This document shows positions 24,953 to 34,659 of a stretch of 64,000 nucleotides of DNA, one piece after another. Positions within the stretch are counted from its first letter, which is position 1, and each line of letters begins with the position of its first letter. Location: positions 860,458 through 924,457 of the forward strand of contig NZ_FNQO01000001.1 in NCBI RefSeq assembly GCF_900107725.1, given 5' to 3'. Position numbers and translations under genes: made by a program. Source of the DNA: Microbulbifer marinus. GTDB lineage: Bacteria; Pseudomonadota; Gammaproteobacteria; Pseudomonadales; Cellvibrionaceae. Under the pieces are notes generated by a model, which saw only the letters and a program-made list of their open reading frames with translations, did not search any database and was not told the DNA's origin.

Positions 24953-25681
24953 ATGCACCCTGAAATCATTTTTGAAGACGACTACCTCATTGCGGCCTTC
25001 AAGCCCGAGGGCTGGCTAGTGCACCGCTCCGAAATCGATCGTCACGAAAGTCGTATATTGCTGCAGTACCTGCGCGACCTGGTCGGCTGCCACCTGTACC
25101 CAATCCACCGGCTCGACAAACCCACTTCCGGCGTCATCGTCTTCGGCAAGAGTGGTGAAATCGCCGCACAAGTGCAGGCACAGCTGGAAAGCGACGAATC
25201 GGTAAAAAAATATATCGCCGTCTGCCGCGGCTACTGTCCGGAGGAAGGGGTTATCGATTATCCATTGCCGCCGGTCGCCGACTTCAAGCACCAGCGCAAA
25301 CGCCCCAAGGCCGACCTGCCACGCCAGGACGCAGTTACGATTTTTCGCCGTCTGGGCACAGTCGAGCTGCCCTACGCCGTCGACCGCTATCCGACCAGCC
25401 GCTACTCGCTGGTGGAAATTCAGCTGAAGACTGGCCGCCGCCACCAGATACGCCGTCACTTCAAGCATATTCACCACCCGCTGATCGGCTGCCCCAAGTA
25501 CGGCAAGTCAAGCCACAACCATTTCTTTGCCGAGCACTACCAATGCGGCAGGTTACTGCTGCACGCACTGCGCCTGGAGATCGACCACCCGGTGACCGGT
25601 GAACGGCTGAAGCTGGTCGCAGAACCGCGGGGGTGCTTCCTGTCATTGATAGAAACTTTTGGCTGGCATCTGCCCGAGTAG
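24953..25681 (+). CDS. truC: tRNA pseudouridine(65) synthase TruC
   Basis: The 242-residue protein has the RluA-family core. The catalytic Asp is in HRLDKPTSGVIVFGKS, followed by KKYIAVCRGY, the basic TGRRHQIRRHFKHIHHPLIG segment, and LLLHALRLEIDHPVTGE at the C-terminus. Its length and the compact form without an S4 domain match TruC rather than RluC/D. It modifies U65 in tRNA. It is divergent from the rtcB leader transcript. A TATAAT -10-like sequence lies at 24910-24915. Confidence 0.9.
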   Translation: MHPEIIFEDDYLIAAFKPEGWLVHRSEIDRHESRILLQYLRDLVGCHLYPIHRLDKPTSGVIVFGKSGEIAAQVQAQLESDESVKKYIAVCRGYCPEEGVIDYPLPPVADFKHQRKRPKADLPRQDAVTIFRRLGTVELPYAVDRYPTSRYSLVEIQLKTGRRHQIRRHFKHIHHPLIGCPKYGKSSHNHFFAEHYQCGRLLLHALRLEIDHPVTGERLKLVAEPRGCFLSLIETFGWHLPE

Positions 25682-25829
25682 GCTTCACCTTTGCGCTTGT
25701 GTCCTCTCACCGGGCGCCACTTACCCAATCGGGATCCGCGCGTGCTGGAGCGGGGCAACATCATTGTCTAGGCTTTATACATCACTTCGCCCAGTGCAAT
25801 ACTGCTGCCATATCCGCTCAGTCATCGAA

Positions 25830-26264
25830 ATGAACGATCCTTTCAATCTCCAGCGCTTCCTCGACGCCCAGAGCGAGAGCTATGAATACGCACTGACGGA
25901 ACTAGCCGCAGGAAAGAAACGCTCGCACTGGATCTGGTATATCTTTCCTCAGGTCGCGGGGCTGCGGGACAACGATATGGCGCTGCGCTACGCGATTACC
26001 GGGCTGAACGAGGCGCGGGCCTATCTCGCGCACCCGGTTCTCGGCGAGCGGCTCAGGGGGTGCTGTCGGCAATTATTGCAGTTGCAAGGTCTGACAGCAT
26101 TCGATATTTTCGATGGTCCGGACGATATGAAAGTCAAATCATCGATGACCCTGTTTTCCGTCGCCGAAGGCGGTCACAGTATCTTCAACCAGGTGCTGGA
26201 AAAGTACTTTCAGGGCAAGGTGGACACCCGCACGCTGGAAATTCTCGAGAGCCAACGGAAATGA
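25830..26264 (+). CDS. DUF1810 family protein (first of tandem pair)
   Basis: The 144-residue protein starts MNDPFNLQRFLDAQ, the DUF1810 signature. KKRSHWIWYIFPQVAGL and the later helices match the family. Function unknown; some relatives are fused to or found near ADP-ribosylation-type genes. The start at 25830 is chosen because it begins the family; the frame is open further upstream. It overlaps the next, paralogous gene by 4 bp (ATGA), indicating a tandem duplication. Confidence 0.85.
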   Translation: MNDPFNLQRFLDAQSESYEYALTELAAGKKRSHWIWYIFPQVAGLRDNDMALRYAITGLNEARAYLAHPVLGERLRGCCRQLLQLQGLTAFDIFDGPDDMKVKSSMTLFSVAEGGHSIFNQVLEKYFQGKVDTRTLEILESQRK

Positions 26265-26698
26265 GCGACCCATTTAACCTGCAACGCTTTGTCGACGCCC
26301 AGAGTCACAACTACGATGCCGCGCTGGCGGAGCTGAGCGCCGGGCGAAAGCGCTCGCACTGGATGTGGTACATCTTCCCGCAGATCGCCGGCCTCGGGCA
26401 CAGTGCCATGGCGCAGCGCTATGCGATACAGAACCTCGACGAGGCGCGGGCCTACCTGCAGCACCCGCTACTCGGCCGCCGGCTCAAAGAATGCTGCGCG
26501 CAACTGCTGCAGGTGGAAGGCAGATCGGCGCATGAAATCATGGGCAGCCCCGACGATATCAAGCTCAGATCCTCGATGACCCTGTTTTCCGCCGCAGAAG
26601 ATGAAAACAGCGTATTTGATCGGGTGCTGGAAAAATATTACGACGGACAGCCGGATTCGCGCTCGCTCGACATACTCAGCGACCTGGGTCAATCCTGA
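26261..26698 (+). CDS. DUF1810 family protein (second of tandem pair)
   Basis: The 145-residue protein is a close paralogue of the preceding gene: MSDPFNLQRFVDAQ, RKRSHWMWYIFPQIAGL and LRSSMTLFSAAED correspond one to one with its neighbour. Divergence is spread along the protein, so the duplication is not recent. Function unknown. Confidence 0.85.
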   Translation: MSDPFNLQRFVDAQSHNYDAALAELSAGRKRSHWMWYIFPQIAGLGHSAMAQRYAIQNLDEARAYLQHPLLGRRLKECCAQLLQVEGRSAHEIMGSPDDIKLRSSMTLFSAAEDENSVFDRVLEKYYDGQPDSRSLDILSDLGQS

Positions 26699-26935
26699 AA
26701 TTCATTAGTTCGATTGGGCGTCCTTCGCACGGCAAGTGGCGCCCGCGCCATCTGGGAGCCGGGCACTCGCTCCAGACCCCGCCACTTCGCCTCTATATCG
26801 GCGCTCCCCCTTCCAAAGCTCTGCCGAATTCTCAGCAAAAACTGACGCCAATTTTTCACGCTGCGCCGGTCTCTTTTCTGGACCCGCCACGCTCACTGGC
26901 TCAAGCTGACTCACATCACAGAGAGGTTGGAAGCC

Positions 26936-27307
26936 ATGAGCGAAAATTCTGCAAGATGCAAATCCTATCCCGACAGGTTGAAGAGTTTCGAGAAGCTGTC
27001 CGCCAACCTGTCTTCCGCAAGCCCTCCTGTGATGAAGGCGTTTTGGCAGCTGCATACAGCATCCATGGCCTCGGGCGCTCTCGACGCCAAAACAAAGGAA
27101 CTTATCGCGCTGGCAATCAGTGTTGCCACACATTGCGACGACTGTATTGCACACCATACAAATGATGCCCTTGAAGCCGGCGCCACAGCAGAGGAGATTA
27201 CCGATGCCTTGGCAGTGGCCGTGCTGATGGGTGGTGGTACCAGTGTCGTCTATGCATGCCACGCTATCGAAGCACTCGAACAGTTTTCCGAAGGTCCCGA
27301 GCAATAG
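26936..27307 (+). CDS. AhpD/carboxymuconolactone decarboxylase family protein
   Basis: The 123-residue protein contains ELIALAISVATHCDDCIAHHT, the AhpD-type CxxC (THCDDC) in the helix that gives peroxidase or disulfide-reductase activity, and the AGATAEEITDALAVAVLMGG tail. It is probably a redox enzyme or CMD-like decarboxylase. The ATG at 26936 is preferred over an upstream TTG because a GGAAG-type SD precedes it. Single gene. Confidence 0.85.
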   Translation: MSENSARCKSYPDRLKSFEKLSANLSSASPPVMKAFWQLHTASMASGALDAKTKELIALAISVATHCDDCIAHHTNDALEAGATAEEITDALAVAVLMGGGTSVVYACHAIEALEQFSEGPEQ

Positions 27308-27521
27308 CGGCTGCCCCCCGGCGCTCTCTTTGAAAGAAACTGGGAAAACAGGTAATGCCCAAGGACGTCTCCGAGACGGTTTCGTAATCGGAGTGCTGTC
27401 AGTAAAGAATGCGATGCTGCACAGGGATACGCTATTGATGCGCTGCATGCGTAATTTCAATATCATGCAGCTGCTTAAGCTTTAAGATTTGTTACCCGCT
27501 GTATTCTGGAAACGATCCTTC

Positions 27522-29354
27522 ATGATAAAAAGAATTAAGTGCGCAAGCTCTCCCCTCTTCTCCCAGTGTATGCTGGCCACCGCGATTTTGGTCTCGCAGT
27601 CAGCTTATAGTGCCGCGCAGTTACAGGCCCCATTGCCAAAACTGATTCCCTGGCAGGGAGAGTCCGAGCAGCTGATTGTGCGCGACGGTGACTGGGTGAC
27701 GCCGGCGGAGGGCAGTGGTTTTCGCACCACACCGGATTACCAGCAGACCCGCGCTTTCATCAATCGCCTGGCCGCAGCCAGCCCGGATATCAAAACCAAA
27801 GATATCGGCACTTCGGCCGGCGGGCGCAAAGTGCAGCTGGTGACCCTGACCGCAGACGGCAGCGATCCCGAGACCAACGGCAAACCGACACTGCTGGTGC
27901 AGGCGGGCATTCATTCCGGCGAGATCGACGGCAAGGACGCGAGCCTGATGCTGCTGCGCGATTATGTGAACGGCGATCAGGCGCTGCGCCAACTGATCGA
28001 GCGCGCGAACCTGCTGCTTATCCCGATCCTCAATGTTGACGGCCACGAGCGCGCCGGGCCCTATACCCGCATGAACCAGCGCGGCCCGGACAATGCCGGC
28101 TGGCGCACCAACAGCAACAACCTGAACATCAATCGCGACTACGCCAAGCTCGATACCCCGGAGCTGCGCGCGGTGATGGAGGTGATCAACACTTATCAGC
28201 CGGAGCTGTATCTGGATATCCACGTGACCGATGGCGAGGATTACCAGTACGACATCACCTTCGGCTACAACGGCGCTTTCGCCAGCGACTCACCGGCCAT
28301 CGCCCGGTGGCTGGAGTCCAGCCTGCAGAACAGGCTCGACGGTGCTATTAGCGCCGCCGGCCATATTCCCGGGCCGCTGATCTTCGGCGTGAACTCGCAG
28401 AACTTTGCCGACGGCATCAGCCACTGGACTGCCAGCCCGCGTTTCTCCAACGGCCTCGGCGATCTGCGCCACACCCCCACAGTGCTGGTGGAAAACCATT
28501 CGCTGAAACCCTATCGGCAGCGGGTGCTGGGTACCTACGTATTGATTGAGGCCGCACTCAAGGCACTGGCGGAGGACGGAGAGAAGATCAGCAATGCCAT
28601 CGCCAGCGATCGGCAGCGCCGTCCGCAAAACCAGGTACTTGCGTGGCAAGCCAATGAAAAGCCCGATCTTTCCGTATATGCTGAAGAGCCCTTCAAGGGC
28701 ATTGCCTACAGGAAAGAAAAGAACCCGATCACCGGCGCCGAGCGGGTCGTCTGGCTCGGTGAAGCCAAGGACTACCCCGCGTTGCCAGTGTTTGTCGATA
28801 ACGTGAAAGCGGTGGAAGTACGAGTGCCCGAGGCGTTCTACCTGCCGAAAAGCGAAACACTGGTGCTGGAGCGCCTGAAAGCCCACGGCATCGAAGTCGG
28901 CGAGCCACAGCGGAAGGCAGCCAAGCTGACCCGGTTTACCGTCGACAACCACGAATTTGCGGACAGCCCGTTCGAGGGCCACTTCCGCGTCAGTGGCGAA
29001 TTCAACGAGGACCAGGTCGAGGTACCGCTCGACAACTATGTGAAGATCAGTACTGACCAGCCCCTGGGGCGCCTGGCCGTGGCCCTGCTGGATCCGCGCG
29101 GACCGGATTCTTTCTTCCAGTGGGGATTCTTCAACCAGATATTCCAGCGCACCGAATACTACGAACCCTATGCGCTGGTACCGCTGGCTGAGCAGATGCT
29201 GAAGCAGGATCCCGCGCTAAAGCAAGATTTTGAGAAGCGCCTGCAGGACAAGACATTTGCCGAGGATCCCCGCGCGCGTTTGGATTTCTTCTACCAGCGC
29301 AGCCCCTATTACGACCAGGCGTATTTGAAATATCCGGTGCTGATGAAGTATTGA
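27522..29354 (+). CDS. Secreted zinc carboxypeptidase, M14 family
   Basis: The 610-residue protein has a signal peptide ending near YSA-AQ. Its M14 zinc ligands are visible as His131 and Glu134 in HSGEIDGKD and His234 in LYLDIHVTDG, with the substrate segment NVDGHERAGPYTRMNQRGP and NNLNINRDY between. A later PTVLVENHSLKPY carries the probable general-base Glu. After the catalytic domain (about 60-380) is a 230-residue C-terminal region of unknown fold, longer than in most M14 enzymes. It is likely periplasmic and trims peptides. Confidence 0.88.
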   Translation: MIKRIKCASSPLFSQCMLATAILVSQSAYSAAQLQAPLPKLIPWQGESEQLIVRDGDWVTPAEGSGFRTTPDYQQTRAFINRLAAASPDIKTKDIGTSAGGRKVQLVTLTADGSDPETNGKPTLLVQAGIHSGEIDGKDASLMLLRDYVNGDQALRQLIERANLLLIPILNVDGHERAGPYTRMNQRGPDNAGWRTNSNNLNINRDYAKLDTPELRAVMEVINTYQPELYLDIHVTDGEDYQYDITFGYNGAFASDSPAIARWLESSLQNRLDGAISAAGHIPGPLIFGVNSQNFADGISHWTASPRFSNGLGDLRHTPTVLVENHSLKPYRQRVLGTYVLIEAALKALAEDGEKISNAIASDRQRRPQNQVLAWQANEKPDLSVYAEEPFKGIAYRKEKNPITGAERVVWLGEAKDYPALPVFVDNVKAVEVRVPEAFYLPKSETLVLERLKAHGIEVGEPQRKAAKLTRFTVDNHEFADSPFEGHFRVSGEFNEDQVEVPLDNYVKISTDQPLGRLAVALLDPRGPDSFFQWGFFNQIFQRTEYYEPYALVPLAEQMLKQDPALKQDFEKRLQDKTFAEDPRARLDFFYQRSPYYDQAYLKYPVLMKY

Positions 29355-29371
29355 CGGCCCTTTCCGTCAGA

Positions 29372-29393
29372 CCCGGTCGGACAACCGGCCGGG
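29372..29393. terminator. Hairpin between convergent M14 and rlmJ genes
   Basis: The 9-bp stem CCCGGTCGG/CCGGCCGGG (one G-U wobble) has an ACAA loop and lies between the two stops. There is no T-tract, so termination strength is doubtful. Confidence 0.35.
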
Positions 29394-29403
29394 AACCTAC
29401 CGA

Positions 29404-30243
29404 CTATTCTCCGACCAGACTCTGGATCCGCAGATGCTCCCGACCATCCTCGCTGAACAGCCTTGCCAGAGGCGGCAGTAGCCCTTCCATGGTAGCGCGC
29501 AGTGTCCAGGGCGGGTTTACCACGATCATGCCGGAGGAGGTCATGCCGAGACCATTGGTATCGGCGCGGATGCCCAATTCGAACTGCTCGACGCAGCGAA
29601 TACCCGAAGCGATGATCTGCTGCTCCAGCTGGTCGATACGCTTGCGCTCGACCACCGGATACCAGAGTGCCACGGTGGCGGCAGGCATTTTCCGATGAAT
29701 AAGCTTGAGCGCGTCGACCACGCGCCGGTAATCGTGTTTCAGCTCATAGGGCGGATCGATGAGCACCAGCGCGCGGCGGGACTGTGTCGGCAGTAGCGCC
29801 GCAAGTCCCTTGAAGCCGTCCTCACCGCGGACATACACATTCCGGCCAGCACAGGCCCGACGGAGGTGTTCGATATCGGTCGGATGCAGCTCGTATAACC
29901 AGGCCTTATCCTGCGGACGCAGCAGTCCACAGGCGATGGCCGGCGAGCCCGGATATATCTGCAAGCGGCCATCCCCGTTGTGCGCCAGGACCCGCTCCAG
30001 GTACGGCCGCAATGCCGGCAGGTCGGGACCATTTGGCAGCAGGCGGCCAATGCCATTGGCATATTCGCAGTTCTTTACCGCCAAACCGTCGCGCAGGCGG
30101 TAAAGGCCGGCCCCGGCGTGGGTGTCGATATAGTCGAGGGGTTTGTCTTTCAGTTGCAGGTAGAGAAGGATTTCCACCTGCGCAAGGTGCTTCAGCACGT
30201 CGGCAAAATTGCCGGCATGAAAACCGTGGCGATAGCTGAGCAT
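29404..30243 (-). CDS. rlmJ: 23S rRNA (adenine(2030)-N6)-methyltransferase RlmJ
   Basis: The 279-residue protein starts MLSYRHGFHAGNFADVLKH, the RlmJ signature, and contains LDYIDTHAGAGLYRL (SAM-binding start) and LVLIDPPYELKHDY, the DPPY catalytic motif of N6-adenine methyltransferases. It methylates A2030 of 23S rRNA. Single gene, convergent with the M14 carboxypeptidase. Confidence 0.96.
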   Translation of the reverse strand: MLSYRHGFHAGNFADVLKHLAQVEILLYLQLKDKPLDYIDTHAGAGLYRLRDGLAVKNCEYANGIGRLLPNGPDLPALRPYLERVLAHNGDGRLQIYPGSPAIACGLLRPQDKAWLYELHPTDIEHLRRACAGRNVYVRGEDGFKGLAALLPTQSRRALVLIDPPYELKHDYRRVVDALKLIHRKMPAATVALWYPVVERKRIDQLEQQIIASGIRCVEQFELGIRADTNGLGMTSSGMIVVNPPWTLRATMEGLLPPLARLFSEDGREHLRIQSLVGE

Positions 30244-30563
30244 GTGACCCGTCTGGATGATCTCAGGATGTCAATCGGGCCTGCGGCCCGGACGGGCCAA
30301 CGCGGCTGTGGGGAGTAGCCTTGGGGGGACGGGCCGCAAACAGGCCCACCAGGGATCTCGCGCGTAATTTATTCCGCTCCTGGGGTGGTGTAAACAAAAA
30401 TTTGCGGCCTCCAGCACACCCGGCCGGACAGACCCAAATAGGCCCGCGACGCATGACATTTTTCCACTGCGCGGCTGCCTTGGCGAAACGCGGGCCTACC
30501 TAGACTATCGGCCGCCGAGCGGGTATTGACCCAGTACCGAGCAGCCTTCGATAACGGCTCCGC
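30244..30563. other. 320-bp GC-rich intergenic region upstream of rlmJ
   Basis: It lies between the aceE stop and the rlmJ start, both on the minus strand. Repeated GGCC/GGGCC-type short inverted segments occur (GGCCTGCGGCC near 30280; others near 30330 and 30430), with no recognisable gene. It should contain the rlmJ promoter. Confidence 0.35.
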
Positions 30564-33275
30564 CTAGGCCTGTGCCTCGCCGAGAAACTCCCTTTCTGCC
30601 GCACGGGGAAATCCATCATGAACACCCAGCTCATTGCCCAGCGAGTGGAGCCTGTCTGCGCTGATCTCGCCCTGCTCACACAGTGCCGCCAGCGCGGCGT
30701 AGGCGATACTGGAGGCGTCCACCTCGAAGTACTTGCGCAGGTGGTGCCGGGATTCGCAAACCCCGAAGCCGTCGGTCCCGAGCACTACATAGGATCCCGG
30801 CACCCAACGCGCGATGCTCGCCGGCAGTGCGCGCATGTAATCGGTACATGCCACTATCGGGCCGGCCACTGAACCGAGCACCTGCTGCAGATAGGAGGTG
30901 TGTTCTTCTTCGGGCTGCAGCCGCCTCAGGCGCTCTGCCCTCTCCGCATCCCGCGCCAGCTCCGTGTAGCTGGTCACGCTCCACACATCCGCAGAGATAC
31001 CGCGATCGGCGAGCAGTGCCTGGGCTTCCAGCACCTGCTGCATGATGCTGCCGCTGCCGAAAAGCTGCACCGACGGCTGTTCGCTTTCGGCATCGTCCGC
31101 CGGGCGGAACAGGTAAATGCCCTTCTTCACTCCCTCCTCGATGCGCGCCTGCTCCCCTGCAGGGAACGCCGGCATCGGGTAGTTCTCGTTGTAGACGGTG
31201 ATGTAGTAGAAGACCGGCTCGCCCCGCTCGTACATCACCTCGATACCGTCGCGCAGCAGTATCGCCAGTTCGTAGGCAAAGGCCGGGTCGTAGCTGCGCA
31301 TATTCGGCACCGTCGACGCCAGTATGTGGGAGTGGCCGTCCTGGTGCTGCAGGCCCTCGCCGTTCAGCGTGGTGCGGCCGGCCGTGCCGCCAAGCAGGAA
31401 GCCACGGCACATGCTGTCGGCACAGCCCCAGATCATGTCTCCCACCCGCTGGAAACCGAACATGCTGTAGAAGATATACAGCGGTATCGTCGGTACCCCG
31501 TGGTTCGCATAGGCGGTGCCGGCGGCCAGGAAGGAAGCCATGGCACCCGCCTCGCAGATGCCCTCCTGCAGGATCTGCCCGTCCGCCGCCTCGCGATACG
31601 GCAACAGGCTGTCGGCGTCCACCGGCAGGTACTTCTGCCCACCGGGGGCATAGATGCCGGCCTCGCGGAACAGCGCCTCCATGCCGAAAGTGCGCGCCTC
31701 ATCCGGGACAATCGGCACTATGTACTTGCCGACGCCCTTGTCCTTGATCAGCTTGGCCGTCATGCGCACCACCGCCATAGTGGTGGAAAGGGCGCGATCG
31801 CCGCTGCCGTTATAGAATTCGTCAAACAGTGCACTGTCCGGCGCCTTCAGCGGTACACAGTCCACCCGCCGGTACGGCATACCGCCACCGAGCGTTCGGC
31901 GCTTTTCCCGCAGGTAGCGCATTTCCTCTGAGTCCTCCGCCGGGCGATAGAAACCGGCCTGCGCCAAGTCGTCGTCCGCGAGTGGAATGCCGAGCCTCCT
32001 GCCGATACCGATACGCTCGTCGGCGGAAAACTGCTTCTTCTGGTGGGCGGTATTCTTGCCCTGGGTCGATTCGCCCAGGCCGTCCCCTTTGACCGTCTTG
32101 ACCAGAATCACCGTCGGCTTGCCGGTGCTTTGCGCGGCCCGGGCAAAAGCGGCGTAGATCTTTTTCGGGTCCTGGCCACCGCGCTTGATCTCGCGGACCT
32201 CGTCATCGGTCAGGCTGCTCATCAGCGCCTGCAGTTCCGGCGAGTTTTCCACCCAGTGCTCGCGCTGGGCGCCGCCGGGCCTGGTGGAGTACAGCTGGTA
32301 GTCGCCGTCCAGGGTTTCGTCCATGCGTTTCTGCAACACGCCGTTGCGATCATTCTGCAGCAGCGTGTCCCAGCCGCTGCCCCACACCACCTTGATCACC
32401 TGCCAGTCGGCACCGCGGAAACTGCGCTCCAGTTCCTGGATGATTTTTCCATTGCCGCGCACCGGGCCATCGAGGCGCTGCAGGTTGCAGTTCACCACCA
32501 GCACCAGGTTGTCGAGGTTTTCCCGCGCGGCGATATTGATGGTACCCAGCACTTCCGGCTCGTCCGCCTCACCGTCACCAATAAAGTTCCAGATCTTGCC
32601 GCCGTTGGTCGGTTTCAGTCCCCGGGATTCGAGGTATTTGGCGAAGCGGGCCTGGTAAATGGCGGAGGGTGTAGAGAGCCCCATGGAAGCGGTGGGCGCC
32701 TGCCAGAATTCCGGCATCTGCCGCGGATGCGGGTAGGACGACAGGCCGCCACCCGGCTGCAACTGGCGGCGGAAATTCCGCAACTGCTGTTCGCTGAGCC
32801 GCCCCTCCAGAAACGCGCGCGCGTAAATGCCGGGGGCCGCGTGGGCCTGCACATTGAGCAGATCACCACCGTAGTCCGCGTCGCGGCAGCGGAAGAAATG
32901 ATTAAAACCCACTTCGAGCATAGTGGCGGCCGAGGCGTAGGTGGCGATATGACCACCGACACCGGTACCGCTATCGGCGGCCTGCAGCACCATGGCGATG
33001 GCATTCCAGCGAATCATATTTTCGATCCGCTGCTCCATATCAAGATTGCCTGGATAAGCCGGCTGTTCGGAAAGCGGTATCGTGTTTCTATAGGGCGTAT
33101 TCAGCGGTGCCTGATCCAGTTGCACACCGCGCCTGACCAGGCGCTCCTGTAGCGACCGCAATATCTCCTGGGCACGATCAGCGCCCTGGTAGCGCAGGAT
33201 GTCGTCCAGCGATTCCAGCCATTCCTGCAGCTCTAAATCCTGATCCCCAATGAAGTCCTGCGGACTGACTTGCAT
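30564..33275 (-). CDS. aceE: Pyruvate dehydrogenase E1 component, homodimeric type
   Basis: The 903-residue protein (start ATG 33275) has the homodimeric E1 layout. The thiamine diphosphate motif runs from FIGDGEADEPEVLG to NLVLVVNCNLQRLDGPVRGN (GDGE...N). Other conserved blocks are LVKTVKGDGLGES, VPIVPDEARTFGMEALFR and LPASIARWVPGSYVVLGTDGFGVCE. It decarboxylates pyruvate and hands the acetyl group to E2. The E2 gene aceF is not beside it, unlike the usual aceEF operon. Confidence 0.95.
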   Translation of the reverse strand: MQVSPQDFIGDQDLELQEWLESLDDILRYQGADRAQEILRSLQERLVRRGVQLDQAPLNTPYRNTIPLSEQPAYPGNLDMEQRIENMIRWNAIAMVLQAADSGTGVGGHIATYASAATMLEVGFNHFFRCRDADYGGDLLNVQAHAAPGIYARAFLEGRLSEQQLRNFRRQLQPGGGLSSYPHPRQMPEFWQAPTASMGLSTPSAIYQARFAKYLESRGLKPTNGGKIWNFIGDGEADEPEVLGTINIAARENLDNLVLVVNCNLQRLDGPVRGNGKIIQELERSFRGADWQVIKVVWGSGWDTLLQNDRNGVLQKRMDETLDGDYQLYSTRPGGAQREHWVENSPELQALMSSLTDDEVREIKRGGQDPKKIYAAFARAAQSTGKPTVILVKTVKGDGLGESTQGKNTAHQKKQFSADERIGIGRRLGIPLADDDLAQAGFYRPAEDSEEMRYLREKRRTLGGGMPYRRVDCVPLKAPDSALFDEFYNGSGDRALSTTMAVVRMTAKLIKDKGVGKYIVPIVPDEARTFGMEALFREAGIYAPGGQKYLPVDADSLLPYREAADGQILQEGICEAGAMASFLAAGTAYANHGVPTIPLYIFYSMFGFQRVGDMIWGCADSMCRGFLLGGTAGRTTLNGEGLQHQDGHSHILASTVPNMRSYDPAFAYELAILLRDGIEVMYERGEPVFYYITVYNENYPMPAFPAGEQARIEEGVKKGIYLFRPADDAESEQPSVQLFGSGSIMQQVLEAQALLADRGISADVWSVTSYTELARDAERAERLRRLQPEEEHTSYLQQVLGSVAGPIVACTDYMRALPASIARWVPGSYVVLGTDGFGVCESRHHLRKYFEVDASSIAYAALAALCEQGEISADRLHSLGNELGVHDGFPRAAEREFLGEAQA

Positions 33276-33422
33276 ATTCACAATGCGCAATTACCGGTTC
33301 AGTTTTTATCGGAAAAGCCGCATCGCAGTCGGCACCCGGGCACCACTGAACTCGTGTCCAATGCAGCCCAAGGCTCCCTGCGATGGCGATCTCTTTATTA
33401 TCAGAAGTAATCCGGCTGGCGA

Positions 33423-34607
33423 TCAGAGGATACTGGCCAGGGCCTGATCCAGGTCCGCCATGATGTCCTCGGCATTCTCCAGGCCTACTGCGAGCCGAAT
33501 CAGCGTGCGGGAAATGCCCGCTTCCGCCAGCTCCTCGGGTGCATAGGTGGAATGCGTCATGGATGCCGGGTGCTGGATCAGCGTCTCGGCGTCGCCAAGG
33601 CTGACCGCGCGCTTGCACATCTTCAGCTGGTTGATAAACGCCACCGCCTGCTCAAAGCTGCACTTCAGCTCAAAGGCCATCACGCCACCGGCGCCGTGCA
33701 TCTGCGTGCCGAGCAGGCGGTATCCGGGATGATCCGGCAGACCGGGGTAATAGACCTTTTCGATCGCGCTGTGGCCCTGCAGGTGCTCGGCCACCACCTG
33801 CGCATTCTCGCAGTGGCGCTGCACGCGCAGGTGCAGGGTTTTCAGGCCGCGGATCACCAGCCACGCATCGTGAGGGCTCATCACCGCACCCATGTCCTTG
33901 CGCGTGGTCATCTTGATATGGTCGATCAATTCACGGGGGCCGCACAGGATGCCGGCCACCACGTCGCCGTGGCCGTTCAGGTACTTGGTCGCGGAGTGCA
34001 GCACCAGGTCGATGCCGTGGGTTGCCGGGCGCTGCAGGATCGGCGACATAAACGTGTTATCGATCACGGTGATGATGCCGTGCTCCTGGCCGATCGCCGC
34101 GATGCTATTCAGGTCGATCACTGTCAGGCACGGGTTGATCGGCGTCTCGCCGTAAATCACCTTGGTATTCGGCTGGATGGCCGCGCGCACCGCCTGCTCG
34201 TCGGCCAGGTCCACGAAGCTGACTTCGATACCAAACGCCGGGAGCTGATGGTTGAACAGCGCAAAGGTGCAACCGTACAGGCGGTGGGAAGTGATCAGGT
34301 GGTCGCCGGCTTTCAGCAGGCCGAAAATCGCCGCGGAAACCGCGCCCATTCCGGAGCCGAAAGCGGCCGCCGTTTCGGTTTCCTCGAGCACGGCCATGCG
34401 GGCTTCGAGCTCATCGACGGTCGGGTTGCCCAGGCGGGAATAGATATGGCCCTGGGCGTCGCCGGCAAAACGGTCCGCGCCCTGCTGTACGTCGTCGAAG
34501 ACGAAAGTTGAAGTCTGGTAGATCGGCGTCGACAGCGGTCCGTGTTCGCCCTGGGATTTCTTACCACCGTGGATGGTATTGGTTTCGATGTTCTTAGATT
34601 CCCACAT
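33423..34607 (-). CDS. megL: Methionine gamma-lyase (PLP-dependent, Cys/Met metabolism family)
   Basis: The 394-residue protein has the Cys/Met-family plan. FGSGMGAVSAAIFGLLKAGDH is the PLP-phosphate site; SHRLYGCTFALF contains the Cys (YGCT) characteristic of methionine gamma-lyases; IDNTFMSPILQRP and HSATKYLNGHGDVVAG hold the PLP Asp and the Schiff-base Lys. It should split methionine to methanethiol, ammonia and 2-oxobutyrate; the YGCT Cys favours this over cystathionine gamma-synthase. The start at 34607 has an AGAGG SD; a longer frame begins at 34646. The gene is preceded by an Lrp-type regulator gene on the same strand. Confidence 0.85.
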   Translation of the reverse strand: MWESKNIETNTIHGGKKSQGEHGPLSTPIYQTSTFVFDDVQQGADRFAGDAQGHIYSRLGNPTVDELEARMAVLEETETAAAFGSGMGAVSAAIFGLLKAGDHLITSHRLYGCTFALFNHQLPAFGIEVSFVDLADEQAVRAAIQPNTKVIYGETPINPCLTVIDLNSIAAIGQEHGIITVIDNTFMSPILQRPATHGIDLVLHSATKYLNGHGDVVAGILCGPRELIDHIKMTTRKDMGAVMSPHDAWLVIRGLKTLHLRVQRHCENAQVVAEHLQGHSAIEKVYYPGLPDHPGYRLLGTQMHGAGGVMAFELKCSFEQAVAFINQLKMCKRAVSLGDAETLIQHPASMTHSTYAPEELAEAGISRTLIRLAVGLENAEDIMADLDQALASIL

Positions 34608-34651
34608 ATGTGCCTCTTTTATCGTTATTAATCCGATGAGCCACATATGTG
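34603..34651. repeat. Two copies of CACATATGTG around the megL start
   Basis: The palindrome CACATATGTG occurs at 34603-34612 (covering the megL start codon) and at 34642-34651, 39 bp apart. Read on the minus strand they are direct repeats of GCACATATGTGG. They may be operator half-sites for the adjacent Lrp-type regulator or a small duplication of the start region. Confidence 0.5.
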
Positions 34652-34659
34652 CGACCCAT

